Notes: a model not told the origin generated them from the sequence alone. A stretch of 64,000 bases of DNA from Bryobacterales bacterium (GCA_020852175.1 JADZBH010000058.1:1-64000), one strand, 5' to 3'. Positions 28,581 to 37,140 are shown, counted from the first letter of the stretch. Made by a program: numbers and translations.

Positions 28581-30020
28581 TTACTTCTGTTTCGGCTGTG
28601 GGATCGCGCCACCGATAAACCCGCCGCCACTGCTACTACCACTCGTCGAGCTGCCGCCGCCCGAGGAAAAGGAAGAGCCTGACTGTGAGCCCATCCTGCT
28701 CCCCATTGTCCCGCCGCCCATTGACCCGCTCCCTGGTTGCCCTCCTCCTGGCTGGTTGCCTTGCAAAGGACCGCCCGGTTGGTTTGTCCCCTGGGCGCCG
28801 CCCGCCTGCTGCATCCCCTTGGGCACGTCCTTGCTGGGGTCGTAGAGGAACTCCCACTCGTCATACCGGGTGCGCTCATTGTAAATTTTGATCCCCGTTG
28901 CTTCCTTCTTGGACGCCACGCCTGCGATACCCGCCCCCAGGCCTCCCTGGCCTAATCCCTGCGCGCCCGGCATTCCCCCCGCCCGGGGCGTGGTCAGAAT
29001 CTGACGAATCAGGTCAGCGGCGGCTGTAGGCACCGGTCCCGGGGTTCCACCGAAACCCGGACCTGGCATGCCCGGGATCCCGCCTCCCCCCATTCCAGCG
29101 GTTCCCGGCATGGGGGGGCGGCCTGCCTGCCCTGCTCCAGCACCGGAAGACGCAGCACCGCTCATGGAGCCGCCGACGAAGCCGCCGGACTGCGAGCTCG
29201 ATACGCCGCCCGGTACCGGCACCGAACCGCCAATAAACCCGCCCGTACCGGACGGCGAACTCCCTTGCGCACCCTGGCCGGCCTGCCCCGGTCCCATGTT
29301 TTGCAGCGGATTGGCGGGACGAAAGCTGGGCATTCCGGGAATGCCGGGAGCGCCTGGAATCACAGGGGCCGCACCGGGTTGGCCCGGAGCGGGCGGGACG
29401 CCAGGAAAGCCTCCGGGCGGCATGAATGCCTGTCCCTGGCCGCCCTGTCCCTGCATCTGGTTCGGATCGCCCGGCGGAGCGTTCGGATCCGGCGGATGCC
29501 CATCGCCTCCCTGCTGGCCCGCAGAAATCGCCGGACGGTCACTGGCGCGCCTTTGCAGCGCCGGGTTCTGCGCATTCGGATCGTTCGGGTCCAGCGCGCC
29601 GGGGTTGCCTACCGTCGGCAACTCAGCCACGAAGGTCTGCCGCGCTTCTTTCTCGTCCTCCTTTTTCTTGGGTCCGTAGACCTTCGAATCGGGGAATATG
29701 CCGTTCTCGTAATGAATCAGCCGCCACTCATCCTCTCCCGTGAACGGGTCCTTGTAACGGTGGCGCAGGAAACGCTTGTCCTGAAATTTTTCCAGTTCTT
29801 CGAGCGATTTCGGGTAGGTCTTGTTCGTGCGCACGAACACCTGGATGGCGCGCTTATACTGTTCGCCGCGGTCGATCAGCGTTTGTTCCTTGTTGCGAAG
29901 CGCCTCCACCGCCAGGCGCGGGGCTTCCAGATACAACATCACCACCGCCGCGGCCGCCATCGCGAACACCAGCAGCATCGCGAACCCACGTTCGCTCCGG
30001 CGATGCATTCTGCGTCTCAT
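28581..30020 (-). CDS. Pseudopilin-like protein with long Gly/Pro/Met-rich low-complexity region
   Basis: A 479-aa protein. The N-terminus (RRSERGFAMLLVFAMAAAAVVMLYLEAPRLA) looks like a type II pseudopilin/prepilin helix. GFAMLL resembles the GF-x-L prepilin peptidase site, but the usual Glu at position 5 is not evident. A GspG-like segment follows (YKRAIQVFVRTNKTYPKSLEEL ... YKDPFTGEDEWRLI). Residues about 150-355 are Gly/Pro/Ala/Gln-rich with PGMP and GIPG motifs. Copies of GGFIGGS / GGFVGGS / GGFIGGA recur at about residues 261, 283 and 466. A second structured piece EWEFLYDPSKDVPKG lies near 396. It is the last gene of the operon. Confidence 0.8.
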   Translation of the reverse strand: MRRRMHRRSERGFAMLLVFAMAAAAVVMLYLEAPRLAVEALRNKEQTLIDRGEQYKRAIQVFVRTNKTYPKSLEELEKFQDKRFLRHRYKDPFTGEDEWRLIHYENGIFPDSKVYGPKKKEDEKEARQTFVAELPTVGNPGALDPNDPNAQNPALQRRASDRPAISAGQQGGDGHPPDPNAPPGDPNQMQGQGGQGQAFMPPGGFPGVPPAPGQPGAAPVIPGAPGIPGMPSFRPANPLQNMGPGQAGQGAQGSSPSGTGGFIGGSVPVPGGVSSSQSGGFVGGSMSGAASSGAGAGQAGRPPMPGTAGMGGGGIPGMPGPGFGGTPGPVPTAAADLIRQILTTPRAGGMPGAQGLGQGGLGAGIAGVASKKEATGIKIYNERTRYDEWEFLYDPSKDVPKGMQQAGGAQGTNQPGGPLQGNQPGGGQPGSGSMGGGTMGSRMGSQSGSSFSSGGGSSTSGSSSGGGFIGGAIPQPKQK

Positions 30021-30032
30021 GTCCGCGTCTTC

Positions 30033-30800
30033 TCAGGAGCCCGGCGCCGCCTCCAACGGCAGCGCTTGCTGATTCTTATACTGCACATCCTCCACCGTGG
30101 CCGCGTTGATGCCAATCCGTACCACCTTGAAGCGCGACTTGATGGTTTCGCCTTCGCCCGCCACGAAAATGTCCTCGCCCTGCAGGAAGAAGGCTCGTTT
30201 GCCGCCCGCCGTGCGCGATTCAATGTAGCCGTAGAACTTGAGTGGAATCGGGGGGGCTGGCGGCTTGGCCGGCTCCGCCGGTTTGATCTCCGACGGTTTC
30301 AACTCCGGCATCTTGGCCTCCTCGGCGCCCTTCTTTTTCGACGGACGTCCCGGGATGATCTTCGGTTCCGGCAGATTGGGGGGCGGCGCCGACCCAAAAT
30401 CGAACAGGCTGCGCCCCTGTCCCTGCAACGTCACGCGCTGGAGCTTGGCCAGAAGGTCGAGCCGCAGCGCCGGGTCCACCTTGGACAGATCCACCTGCTC
30501 CTCGGGCCGCTTCGGCTTCAAGGACGGACGAAACTCGACCGCTGCCTGGGAACGGCTGCCGCGCGGCTGCGCCGTGGCAGTGGACGTTGAGGCAGCGGCT
30601 GCTTCGGCCTGCCGGACCGAGGCGATGGGGTTGGGCCGCGGCTGTGCCGGCGTGCTGGCCGGTGGAGGCCCCCCGGGTGCTGGCGTACCGCCGAAAGTGG
30701 TGAAGCCGTCCGTGTAGAAAGCCGCCCCGGCCACCGCCAACAGTCCTGCCAGCATGGCCACTTTCCGAGGTTCGGCGCCCAGATCCATCTTCAATTTCAT
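30033..30800 (-). CDS. PilP/GspC-like inner-membrane pilus/secretion assembly protein
   Basis: A 255-aa protein with one N-terminal TM (VAMLAGLLAVAGAAFYTDGF), a Pro/Ala-rich linker and a helical segment VDPALRLDLLAKLQRVTLQGQGRSLFDFG. The C-terminal beta domain (PLKFYGYIESRTAGGKRAFFLQGEDIFVAGEGE) resembles the GspC homology region or PilP. It overlaps the pilO-like gene by 4 bp. In type IV pilus and type II secretion systems this protein links the inner-membrane platform to the secretin; no secretin is encoded in the window. The family call rests on layout and operon position. Confidence 0.7.
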   Translation of the reverse strand: MKLKMDLGAEPRKVAMLAGLLAVAGAAFYTDGFTTFGGTPAPGGPPPASTPAQPRPNPIASVRQAEAAAASTSTATAQPRGSRSQAAVEFRPSLKPKRPEEQVDLSKVDPALRLDLLAKLQRVTLQGQGRSLFDFGSAPPPNLPEPKIIPGRPSKKKGAEEAKMPELKPSEIKPAEPAKPPAPPIPLKFYGYIESRTAGGKRAFFLQGEDIFVAGEGETIKSRFKVVRIGINAATVEDVQYKNQQALPLEAAPGS

Positions 30801-31465
30801 GGACGGCCTCCCGTCGCCACGCTGGCCATGGCCGCCCGAGGCGCTCCGTCGCCGGATTCAGCCAAGCCTGGCGCGGGCGCAGCCACGCCCGGCGTCTCCC
30901 GCAGGAAGGCGTTCATTTTGAATCGCGCCTGCAAGCCGCCGGACTGCTGCGGCTGGGCCGTGATCGAATCGATAATCAAGAACCGCGGCGAACGGTCGAT
31001 GGCGTTCACGAACTCCACCAGATCGGCGTAGTTGCCCTCGTAGTTGGCCGTGATCGTCATCATGGAAAAGACATCGCTCCCCTCCACGGGGTCGATGGTG
31101 AAGCTGTGTTCCCGCGGGGTCAGGCCCGCCTTCTTGGCCATGCCGCCAATCTCGGACAATATGGTCGAGGAGGCCGTGCGGCGATCCATGAAGTAGCCGG
31201 AGACAAACTTCTCCTGCTCCTGGCGCGCCGCACGCACCTTTTGTACGGCCGCCTTCGATTGTTCCAGCGCCGACCGGCCCCGTTGAATTTGCGTGCGTGT
31301 CTGGGCCAGCGTGGCGTCCAACTCCGCCGCCGATCCGCCGGGCGGGAAAAAGTAGAACCAGGCCGCGATCAGGTTCAACCCGGCAAGGACGCCGAGCACA
31401 ACCTTCACCACGCCGCGCGGATCGCGTCCGTGTGTTTTCGTTCCTGAATTAAAGCGCGGGAGCAT
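30797..31465 (-). CDS. pilO: PilO-like type IV pilus/T2SS assembly protein
   Basis: A 222-aa bitopic protein with a TM at about residues 20-40 (VVLGVLAGLNLIAAWFYFF) and a periplasmic coiled coil (LAQTRTQIQRGRSALEQSKAAVQKVRAARQEQEKF). A ferredoxin-like domain follows, with ITANYEGNYADLVEFVNAIDRSPRFLIIDSI, a pattern characteristic of PilO/GspM. The Ala/Pro-rich C-terminal tail is disordered. It overlaps pilN by 17 bp and the PilP-like gene by 4 bp. It likely forms the inner-membrane alignment complex with PilM, PilN and PilP. Confidence 0.85.
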   Translation of the reverse strand: MLPRFNSGTKTHGRDPRGVVKVVLGVLAGLNLIAAWFYFFPPGGSAAELDATLAQTRTQIQRGRSALEQSKAAVQKVRAARQEQEKFVSGYFMDRRTASSTILSEIGGMAKKAGLTPREHSFTIDPVEGSDVFSMMTITANYEGNYADLVEFVNAIDRSPRFLIIDSITAQPQQSGGLQARFKMNAFLRETPGVAAPAPGLAESGDGAPRAAMASVATGGRP

Positions 31466-32021
31466 AGTTCGCGGACACCCTATAGCGGTACAACGGTTCG
31501 GATTGCGTCGGAGGCAGCCAACTGCTGACGGTGGTGGCTCCGAATTTTGGCGAGCCCTCCAGCCGCATCACCATGTCGATCACAGGCTCGGTCGCCTGCG
31601 CTCCCACCACCATATCGAGCAGAATCTGGTTATTCGCGTTCACCTGCGGACGCACGCTGATCAGCCGGACGTTATGCGGCAGCACAATCTCCAAATCGTT
31701 GAAGATGGCCGTCCACGAAATGCCCTTGCGCATCAGCAGCGAGTTGTAGAAAAGACTGTGTTCAATCGACTGCGCGTTGGCAGGCTGCCGCAGTTCCGTG
31801 TCGTATCGCGCCAGCTCCGTGTTCATGACGTTGAGACGCCTCTGCGCCGCGCCCAGCGCCTCCCGCGTGTCGGCCGCCTCGCTGCGCTGAATCCAGGCCA
31901 GCACCGACAAACACAGGAACAGTCCCAGCAGGGCCGTGCCGCCCGCCCAGCCGGCCAGAATCACCGGACGGTCGCGCCGGAACGGCTCGCTCGACAGGTT
32001 GATGGGTATCGCACCGCGCAC
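31449..32021 (-). CDS. pilN: PilN-like type IV pilus/T2SS assembly protein
   Basis: A 190-aa bitopic protein. The N-terminal cytoplasmic peptide INLSSEPFRRDRP matches the INL motif that docks PilN into PilM. It is followed by a TM (AGWAGGTALLGLFLCLSVLAWI), a coiled coil (EALGAAQRRLNVMNTELARYD) and a ferredoxin-like periplasmic domain (ISWTAIFNDLEIVLPHNVRLISVRP). It begins 1 bp after pilM ends and overlaps pilO by 17 bp, so stoichiometric coupled expression is likely. Confidence 0.87.
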   Translation of the reverse strand: MRGAIPINLSSEPFRRDRPVILAGWAGGTALLGLFLCLSVLAWIQRSEAADTREALGAAQRRLNVMNTELARYDTELRQPANAQSIEHSLFYNSLLMRKGISWTAIFNDLEIVLPHNVRLISVRPQVNANNQILLDMVVGAQATEPVIDMVMRLEGSPKFGATTVSSWLPPTQSEPLYRYRVSANYAPAL

Positions 32022-32022
32022 G

Positions 32023-32916
32023 CTAGTTCACTCCATTCGCCTGCAAGTAGCCGTACAGCCCGGCGCTGGTGGCATCGGGCGCGCCAAGGGCCGAGCGCAA
32101 CGGCTCAACCGTCAAGCCCAAATCGGCGGCACACGCCTCGGCCAGGCCGGAGGCCAGATCGCCGAACCCGCACAGCACAAGCTTTTCCGGCTTCCTCGGC
32201 AGTTCGTCCTCGGCATAAGCCATCGTCGGAAACAGCACGGACATCACCTCATCGACGGTTGCTTCGCTCAACTCCATGCAGCGGAGCAGCCGCAAACGCG
32301 AGCCCTCGCTCAGCGTCACCGTCAGGACGCGCCCGCCCAGCTTCGCCGTGGCCGCCAGAGGCTCGGCCGCCACCAGGTCCATCGCCGCCAACGCCGAGGT
32401 GGTGACGAATCCGGGCACGAAACCAGCGCCGCGAAATGCAGCCTCGTACCGCGCCACGATCTCCAACGCCGCCGCCGCGGCCACCACATACCAGCGTCCA
32501 TCGTATTGCCGGGCATGAAAGCCAATGGACGCCGTGTCCATCTCGAACGGCACCGTCTTCTTCATGCGGAACCGCACCAGCGCCATCTGCTCCTCGCGGG
32601 CAGAAGGAAACTGGTCGAAATCGAGCACGGCGATGCGTGTCGAGTAGTCGGGCAGGATCACCGCTGCATCGCGCGTCCGCCGCGAACCTCCGTTGCCGGC
32701 CAGCAGCGCCACGGCATGCTCGAACGCTTCCGGCTGCGACACATTTTCCTGCACGGGCGACACGTTCAGCACGCCTTCGGCCAGAGGCGAAAACCCGGTC
32801 TCCAACCGCGCCCCCGTCTCCGGCAGCCGCCGCGCCCAGGCAATGCCCTGCTGCGACACCTCGAATACATAGGGCGGTGGCGGATCTTCCAGCATCTTGC
32901 GCAAGGACTCAAACAC
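32023..32916 (-). CDS. pilM: PilM-like actin-fold ATPase of the pilus/T2SS platform
   Basis: A 297-aa cytoplasmic protein. Features of the PilM/GspL actin-like family include the N-terminal VFEVSQQGIAWARRL, the AVILPDYSTRIAVLDFDQFP strand pair, MKKTVPFEMD (the segment next to the PilN docking site) and VVAAAAALEIVARYEAAFRGAG. It is more divergent than proteobacterial PilM (usually about 350 aa), and the phosphate-binding loops are weak, so nucleotide binding is uncertain. It starts 3 bp after pilB, which implies one transcript. Confidence 0.8.
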   Translation of the reverse strand: MFESLRKMLEDPPPPYVFEVSQQGIAWARRLPETGARLETGFSPLAEGVLNVSPVQENVSQPEAFEHAVALLAGNGGSRRTRDAAVILPDYSTRIAVLDFDQFPSAREEQMALVRFRMKKTVPFEMDTASIGFHARQYDGRWYVVAAAAALEIVARYEAAFRGAGFVPGFVTTSALAAMDLVAAEPLAATAKLGGRVLTVTLSEGSRLRLLRCMELSEATVDEVMSVLFPTMAYAEDELPRKPEKLVLCGFGDLASGLAEACAADLGLTVEPLRSALGAPDATSAGLYGYLQANGVN

Positions 32917-32919
32917 GCA

Positions 32920-34545
32920 TCACCCCTCGATGAAGGTCACCTTGTTGATCTCTTTCAACGTCGTCACTCCTTCGCGCACCTTCTCGACGGCGGATTCCCG
33001 CAGGAACGTCATGCCCTCGTCGGTGGCCGCGCGCTTGATCTCCGACGCCGGACGCTTGTCGAGAATCATCTCGCGGATGCGCTCGGTCAGATCCAGCAGT
33101 TCGTGAATCGCCGTTCGTCCGTGATAGCCCGTGCCGCCGCACTCGAAGCAGCCTGCGCCTTCCATGAAGCGTTCGCCGGACCACTGCTCGGGCTTGAGGC
33201 CGCTCTCGCGCAGGTAGTCCTCCTCGTAATGCACCTCGTGTTTGCAGTGCTCGCAGATGACGCGCACCAGCCGCTGGGCCAGAATGCAGTTCAACGCCGA
33301 AATGAAGTTGTAAGGTTCCACGCCCATGTTCAGGAAACGCCCGAGTACGTCCAGCACGTTGTTGGCGTGCACGGTGGTGAACACCAAGTGGCCGGTCAAA
33401 GCCGCGTTGATGGCGATTTGCGCCGTCTCCTGGTCGCGAATCTCGCCCACCAGAATCTTGTCCGGGTCGTGACGGAGAATCGAACGCAGACCGCGCGCGA
33501 ACGTCAGACCCTTCTTCTCGTTCACCGGAATCTGCGTGATTCCCTTCAACTGGTACTCGACGGGATCCTCGATGGTGATGATCTTGTCCTCGTCGTTCTT
33601 GATCTCGTTGATCGCGGCATAGAGTGTCGTGGTCTTGCCCGAACCGGTGGGTCCGGTCACCAGCACCATGCCGTAGGGCTCCTTGATGTAGCGCCGGAAT
33701 TTCAGGATGTCCGATTCGGCGAAGCCCACCACGTCCAGCGTCAACTTGGCGAACTTCTCGCTCATGGACTCCTTGTCGAGCACGCGCAGCACGGCGTCCT
33801 CGCCATGTACCGTCGGCATGATGGACACCCGGAAGTCGATCAGCCTTCCCTTGTAGCGCACGCGGAAGCGGCCGTCCTGCGGCACGCGCCGCTCGGCGAT
33901 GTCCAACTCCGACATCACCTTGATGCGCGAGATGATCGTCGTGTGCCAGTCCTTGGCGATCGGCGGCATGGCGTATTGCAGCACGCCGTCGATACGGTAC
34001 TTGATCACCACCTCCTGGTCCCGCGTCTCGATGTGAATGTCGCTCGCCCGCCGCTCCAACGCGTTGAAGATGGTGGTGTCCACCAGTTTGATCACCGGCG
34101 CGATGTCGCTGCCGGCCGCCGTCAGTTTGTCGATGGAGAGCGTCTCGTCGGAGTTCTCCTCGTCGGCCACCACGTCCAGGGCGAACCCTTCGGTCACCTC
34201 GTCCAGCACGCGCTGCGACTGCTCGGTCTTCTTCAGAAGATCGGCGATCTGGCTGAGCGTGGCAACCTTGGTCTTCAGCTTCTTGCCGATCAGAATCGAC
34301 AGTTCGTCCACCAGATTCAGGTTTCGCGGATCGGCGAGCGCGATCTCCAAGGTTCCGTCCTGGACACGAAGCGGGACGAAATTATAGCGAAACATGAGTT
34401 CCACGGGCACCGTCTGGAACAGGTCGTGGTCGATGTGCGCCTCGCGCAAGTCCACGAATTCACAACGGTAACGCAGCGCCAGTTGACGCGCCTGTGCCTG
34501 TTCTTCCGCCTGTTGCTGGGCTGGAGTGATCCTTTGTGTCGCCAT
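32920..34545 (-). CDS. pilB: PilB/GspE-type assembly ATPase
   Basis: A 541-aa hexameric traffic ATPase that powers pilus or pseudopilus assembly. The N-terminal MshEN-like domain spans about residues 1-130. The catalytic core has the Asp box RRASDIHIETRD, Walker A GPTGSGKTTT (about 295-304), Walker B-like ILVGEIRDQETAQIA and the His box LVFTTVHANN. The C-terminal tetra-Cys zinc motif (CEHCKHE ... CFECGGTGY) is present. A PilT-type retraction ATPase and the PilC/GspF platform are not in this window. First gene of the operon; divergent from the heptaheme cytochrome gene over 99 bp. Confidence 0.95.
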   Translation of the reverse strand: MATQRITPAQQQAEEQAQARQLALRYRCEFVDLREAHIDHDLFQTVPVELMFRYNFVPLRVQDGTLEIALADPRNLNLVDELSILIGKKLKTKVATLSQIADLLKKTEQSQRVLDEVTEGFALDVVADEENSDETLSIDKLTAAGSDIAPVIKLVDTTIFNALERRASDIHIETRDQEVVIKYRIDGVLQYAMPPIAKDWHTTIISRIKVMSELDIAERRVPQDGRFRVRYKGRLIDFRVSIMPTVHGEDAVLRVLDKESMSEKFAKLTLDVVGFAESDILKFRRYIKEPYGMVLVTGPTGSGKTTTLYAAINEIKNDEDKIITIEDPVEYQLKGITQIPVNEKKGLTFARGLRSILRHDPDKILVGEIRDQETAQIAINAALTGHLVFTTVHANNVLDVLGRFLNMGVEPYNFISALNCILAQRLVRVICEHCKHEVHYEEDYLRESGLKPEQWSGERFMEGAGCFECGGTGYHGRTAIHELLDLTERIREMILDKRPASEIKRAATDEGMTFLRESAVEKVREGVTTLKEINKVTFIEG

Positions 34546-34560
34546 GGTCGCCGTGCGGGT

Positions 34561-34572
34561 GGAGACTTCTCC
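34561..34572. promoter_or_regulatory. Short palindrome in the pilB/cytochrome divergent region
   Basis: GGAGA-CT-TCTCC, perfect 5-bp arms with a 2-nt centre, 16 bp from the pilB start codon inside the 99-bp intergenic region. It may be an operator shared by the two divergent transcripts; arms this short can arise by chance. Confidence 0.3.
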
Positions 34573-34644
34573 CCTGGAATCATTGACGCAGCCCGGAGCC
34601 GGGGCGTGGAGGGGAATTTGGCGGCGGCGTGTTACGCTGCCAGG

Positions 34645-36816
34645 GTGTACGCCCCCAAGCCGGTTGCAGCGCTATCCCTGTGCCTGGCGTTCGCCGCCTC
34701 GTGCAGCCGCCCGGCTCCCCCGCCTACGCCAGCCGTCCAGTCCGCTTACGCCGATCCGAAATCCTGTGCGGCGTGCCATCCCGCACAGGCCAAAACCTAC
34801 CGGGGCACCGGGATGGCCCGGGCTTTCACGCGCGCCACACCGGCTGCCTTCAACCCCTCGGAAGCTGCGCTGTTCGCCCGTTCGACTCCCTATTTTCACA
34901 AAGCCTCCAACCGTTATTACCAGCCCCTCATTCGCGAGGGCCGCCCCATTTTCCGCCGGTTTGAACGCGACTCCTCCGGGGCCGAAACCAACGCCATCGA
35001 GTACGAAATTCATTACATTCTTGGCTCCGGCAACCATTCGCGCACCTACCTGCACCGAGACCAGGCCAACCGACTCATCGAGGTGCCCGTCAGTTGGTAT
35101 TCCGAAGCGGGCGGCGTGTTCGCCATGAGCCCGGGCTTCGACAACCCTGTCCACTACGACTTCCGCCGTAAGGTCAACTACGATTGCTTCTTCTGTCACA
35201 ACGGCTATCCTGACCTTCCGCCCGCGGCCGGCCGCGCGGGCGACGAACCGGTGTACCCGGCGGCGCTGCCCGAGGGGATCGACTGCCAGCGCTGCCACGG
35301 TCCCGGGGCCGCGCACGTCGAAGCCGCCCGGAAGAGATCCGCGCCCGCGGAGTTGCACAAGCTCATCACCAACCCCGCCCGGCTAGGCGCCGAACGCCAG
35401 ATGGAGGTGTGCATGCAATGCCACCTGGAAACCACCAGCTTTCCGCTGCCCAACTCCATTCAGCGGTATGGGCGCGGCATCTTCAGCTACCGTCCGGGCG
35501 AACCGCTGGCCGGCTACATCCTTCACTTCGACCACGCCCCAGGCACGGGCCGCGAGGAAAAGTTCGAAATCGCCGGCCATGCCTACCGGTTGCGCCAGTC
35601 TCAATGTTTTCTGAAGAGCGCGGGCAAGCTGTTGTGCACCACCTGCCACGATCCGCATGAAGCGCGCCGTGGCGCGGCCGCCGTGGCGCATTATGCCGCC
35701 GCCTGCGCCACCTGTCATGAACCGGCGCTGGAGAAACTCACCTCTACGGGCCGCCACTCGAAGCGGCAGGATTGCGCCACCTGTCACATGCCCCGCCGCC
35801 GCACCGAGGATGTCGTCCACGTTGCCATGACCGACCACAAGATTGTGCGCCGGCCGCCGCCCGGCAATCTGCTCGCGCCGCGCGCGGAACGCCTGGAAAC
35901 CGCTGGAGTCTCCTATCGTGGACCTGTCGTTGCCTACTATCCGGCCACCGGTATGGATGAGTTGACGCTGGCATCGGCGCAAGTGCTCCAGAAGAGCAAC
36001 CTGGCCGCGGGCATTCAGCGGCTGGAGGCCGCGCTAGACAAGTACAAGCCGGAAGGTCCCGAGTTCTACTTCGACCTCGCCGAGGCTCAACTGTCGGCGG
36101 GCCATCGCGGGGCGGCCATGGAACAGTACGAGGTGGCGCTCCGGCGCGATCCCAGGTTCGCCCCGGCGGTGCGGGGCTTGGGTGGCGCACTGCTGGCGCA
36201 AAACGAGTTGGCCCGCGCCGTGCCACTGCTGGAACAAGCTCGTTCGCTCGATCCCCGTGACACGCCCACGTTGCTCGCCTTGGCCCGCGCCTATCAACAG
36301 CAGGGCCGTCTGACAGACTCGATCGCCACGCTGCGCGCCGCCGCGGCGATCGAGCCAGCCGATGCGAATATTCAAGAGTTGCTGGGCAATGCGCTGATGG
36401 CCTCCGGAGAAGCGGAGCAGGCCGAGACGGCCTTCCGCACGGCCATTCTGCACCAACCCGATCTTGCCACGGCCCACTACGGTTACGCGGCCACGCTTGC
36501 CGCCCGGGGTGATTTTGACCGCGCACTGCCGCAGATGGAACGCGCCGTCGCCCTGGCGCCTCAACTGCCCCAGCCTCGCGAGATGCTGGGGAACCTCTAC
36601 GCCCGCCGGAAACAGTTCGCCCTTGCCACGCAGCAGTACCGCGAAGCCATCCGGCTGGATCCGGGATTCGGCCGCGCCCATCTCGGTTTAGCGATTGCCG
36701 CCGCGTCCATGGGCGATCTTCGTACCGCGCGCGCCGAACTCCAACAGGCTGCCGCTTCCCCCGACCCCGCCATTAGCCAGGATGCGCGGGAACTGCTCGG
36801 CCAGCTTCCGCAATAG
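34645..36816 (+). CDS. Heptaheme c-type cytochrome fused to a TPR array
   Basis: A 723-aa exported protein from GTG 34645. The leader PVAALSLCLAFAASCSR has a possible lipobox Cys20. Seven CXXCH haem sites are present at residues 41 (CAACH), 181 (CFFCH), 214 (CQRCH), 256 (CMQCH), 331 (CTTCH), 354 (CATCH) and 377 (CATCH), in the style of the cytochrome c554/doubled-CXXCH families. Residues about 440-720 form roughly seven TPR units (EFYFDLAEAQLSAGHRGAAM, ALLALARAYQQQGRLTD and so on). The open frame extends 903 codons upstream, but that part is antisense to pilB and pilM and lacks a signal peptide, so I reject it. Function (electron transfer versus multiheme enzyme) is unknown. Confidence 0.88.
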   Translation: MYAPKPVAALSLCLAFAASCSRPAPPPTPAVQSAYADPKSCAACHPAQAKTYRGTGMARAFTRATPAAFNPSEAALFARSTPYFHKASNRYYQPLIREGRPIFRRFERDSSGAETNAIEYEIHYILGSGNHSRTYLHRDQANRLIEVPVSWYSEAGGVFAMSPGFDNPVHYDFRRKVNYDCFFCHNGYPDLPPAAGRAGDEPVYPAALPEGIDCQRCHGPGAAHVEAARKRSAPAELHKLITNPARLGAERQMEVCMQCHLETTSFPLPNSIQRYGRGIFSYRPGEPLAGYILHFDHAPGTGREEKFEIAGHAYRLRQSQCFLKSAGKLLCTTCHDPHEARRGAAAVAHYAAACATCHEPALEKLTSTGRHSKRQDCATCHMPRRRTEDVVHVAMTDHKIVRRPPPGNLLAPRAERLETAGVSYRGPVVAYYPATGMDELTLASAQVLQKSNLAAGIQRLEAALDKYKPEGPEFYFDLAEAQLSAGHRGAAMEQYEVALRRDPRFAPAVRGLGGALLAQNELARAVPLLEQARSLDPRDTPTLLALARAYQQQGRLTDSIATLRAAAAIEPADANIQELLGNALMASGEAEQAETAFRTAILHQPDLATAHYGYAATLAARGDFDRALPQMERAVALAPQLPQPREMLGNLYARRKQFALATQQYREAIRLDPGFGRAHLGLAIAAASMGDLRTARAELQQAAASPDPAISQDARELLGQLPQ

Positions 36817-36830
36817 CCGTCCCCGACGGC
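36816..36830. terminator. Possible bidirectional terminator/hairpin between convergent genes
   Basis: GCCGTC-CCC-GACGGC, a perfect 6-bp GC stem that begins at the last base of the cytochrome stop codon and lies in the 35-bp gap to the convergent small gene. No T tract follows on either strand, so it is a weak terminator candidate. Confidence 0.35.
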
Positions 36831-36851
36831 CCATCTGCCCGCCAGGTTCCG

Positions 36852-37127
36852 CTAATTGCCGCTGAGCACCTTCACCGAAACCGGCGTGCGCGACTGGCAG
36901 GCCATCGAGGCCGTCATTCCGCTCACCAACTGCGCGCATGCGTTCACGGTGGCCGCCGACTGCGCCTTCTCCTGTGTCTCGGCCGAGGCGATGCGGCAGG
37001 CTTGCCGCCCGGCGTCTTCCACGCATACCTCGACGCGGAACTGCGTCATCCCCTTGAACGAGGAGTACATGATCGCCCCAAAGGCGATGGCGAAGGCGAG
37101 TGCGATCCAAACCGCTGGTTTTCCCAT
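36852..37127 (-). CDS. Small membrane-anchored Cys-containing protein, unknown function
   Basis: A 91-aa protein not recognised as a known family. N-terminal TM (AVWIALAFAIAFGAIMYSSF, residues about 5-24), then a mixed extracytoplasmic domain with four Cys (VCVEDAGRQACR, VNACAQLV, MACQS) that could form two disulfides. It ends TPVSVKVLSGN. It begins 13 bp after accA, so it probably shares the dnaE-accA transcript. I chose ATG 37127; the 62-codon extension upstream shadows accA. Nothing links it to fatty-acid synthesis beyond position. Confidence 0.65.
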   Translation of the reverse strand: MGKPAVWIALAFAIAFGAIMYSSFKGMTQFRVEVCVEDAGRQACRIASAETQEKAQSAATVNACAQLVSGMTASMACQSRTPVSVKVLSGN

Positions 37128-37140
37128 GTGGAGCCCGTGC

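Noticed and set aside
31936..34644. Open frame continuing 903 codons upstream of the heptaheme gene, antisense to pilM and pilB
   Set aside because: Composition is His/Arg/Gln-rich, there is no signal peptide or domain, and the real pilB/pilM frames are unmistakable. High GC removes stops from the antisense frame.
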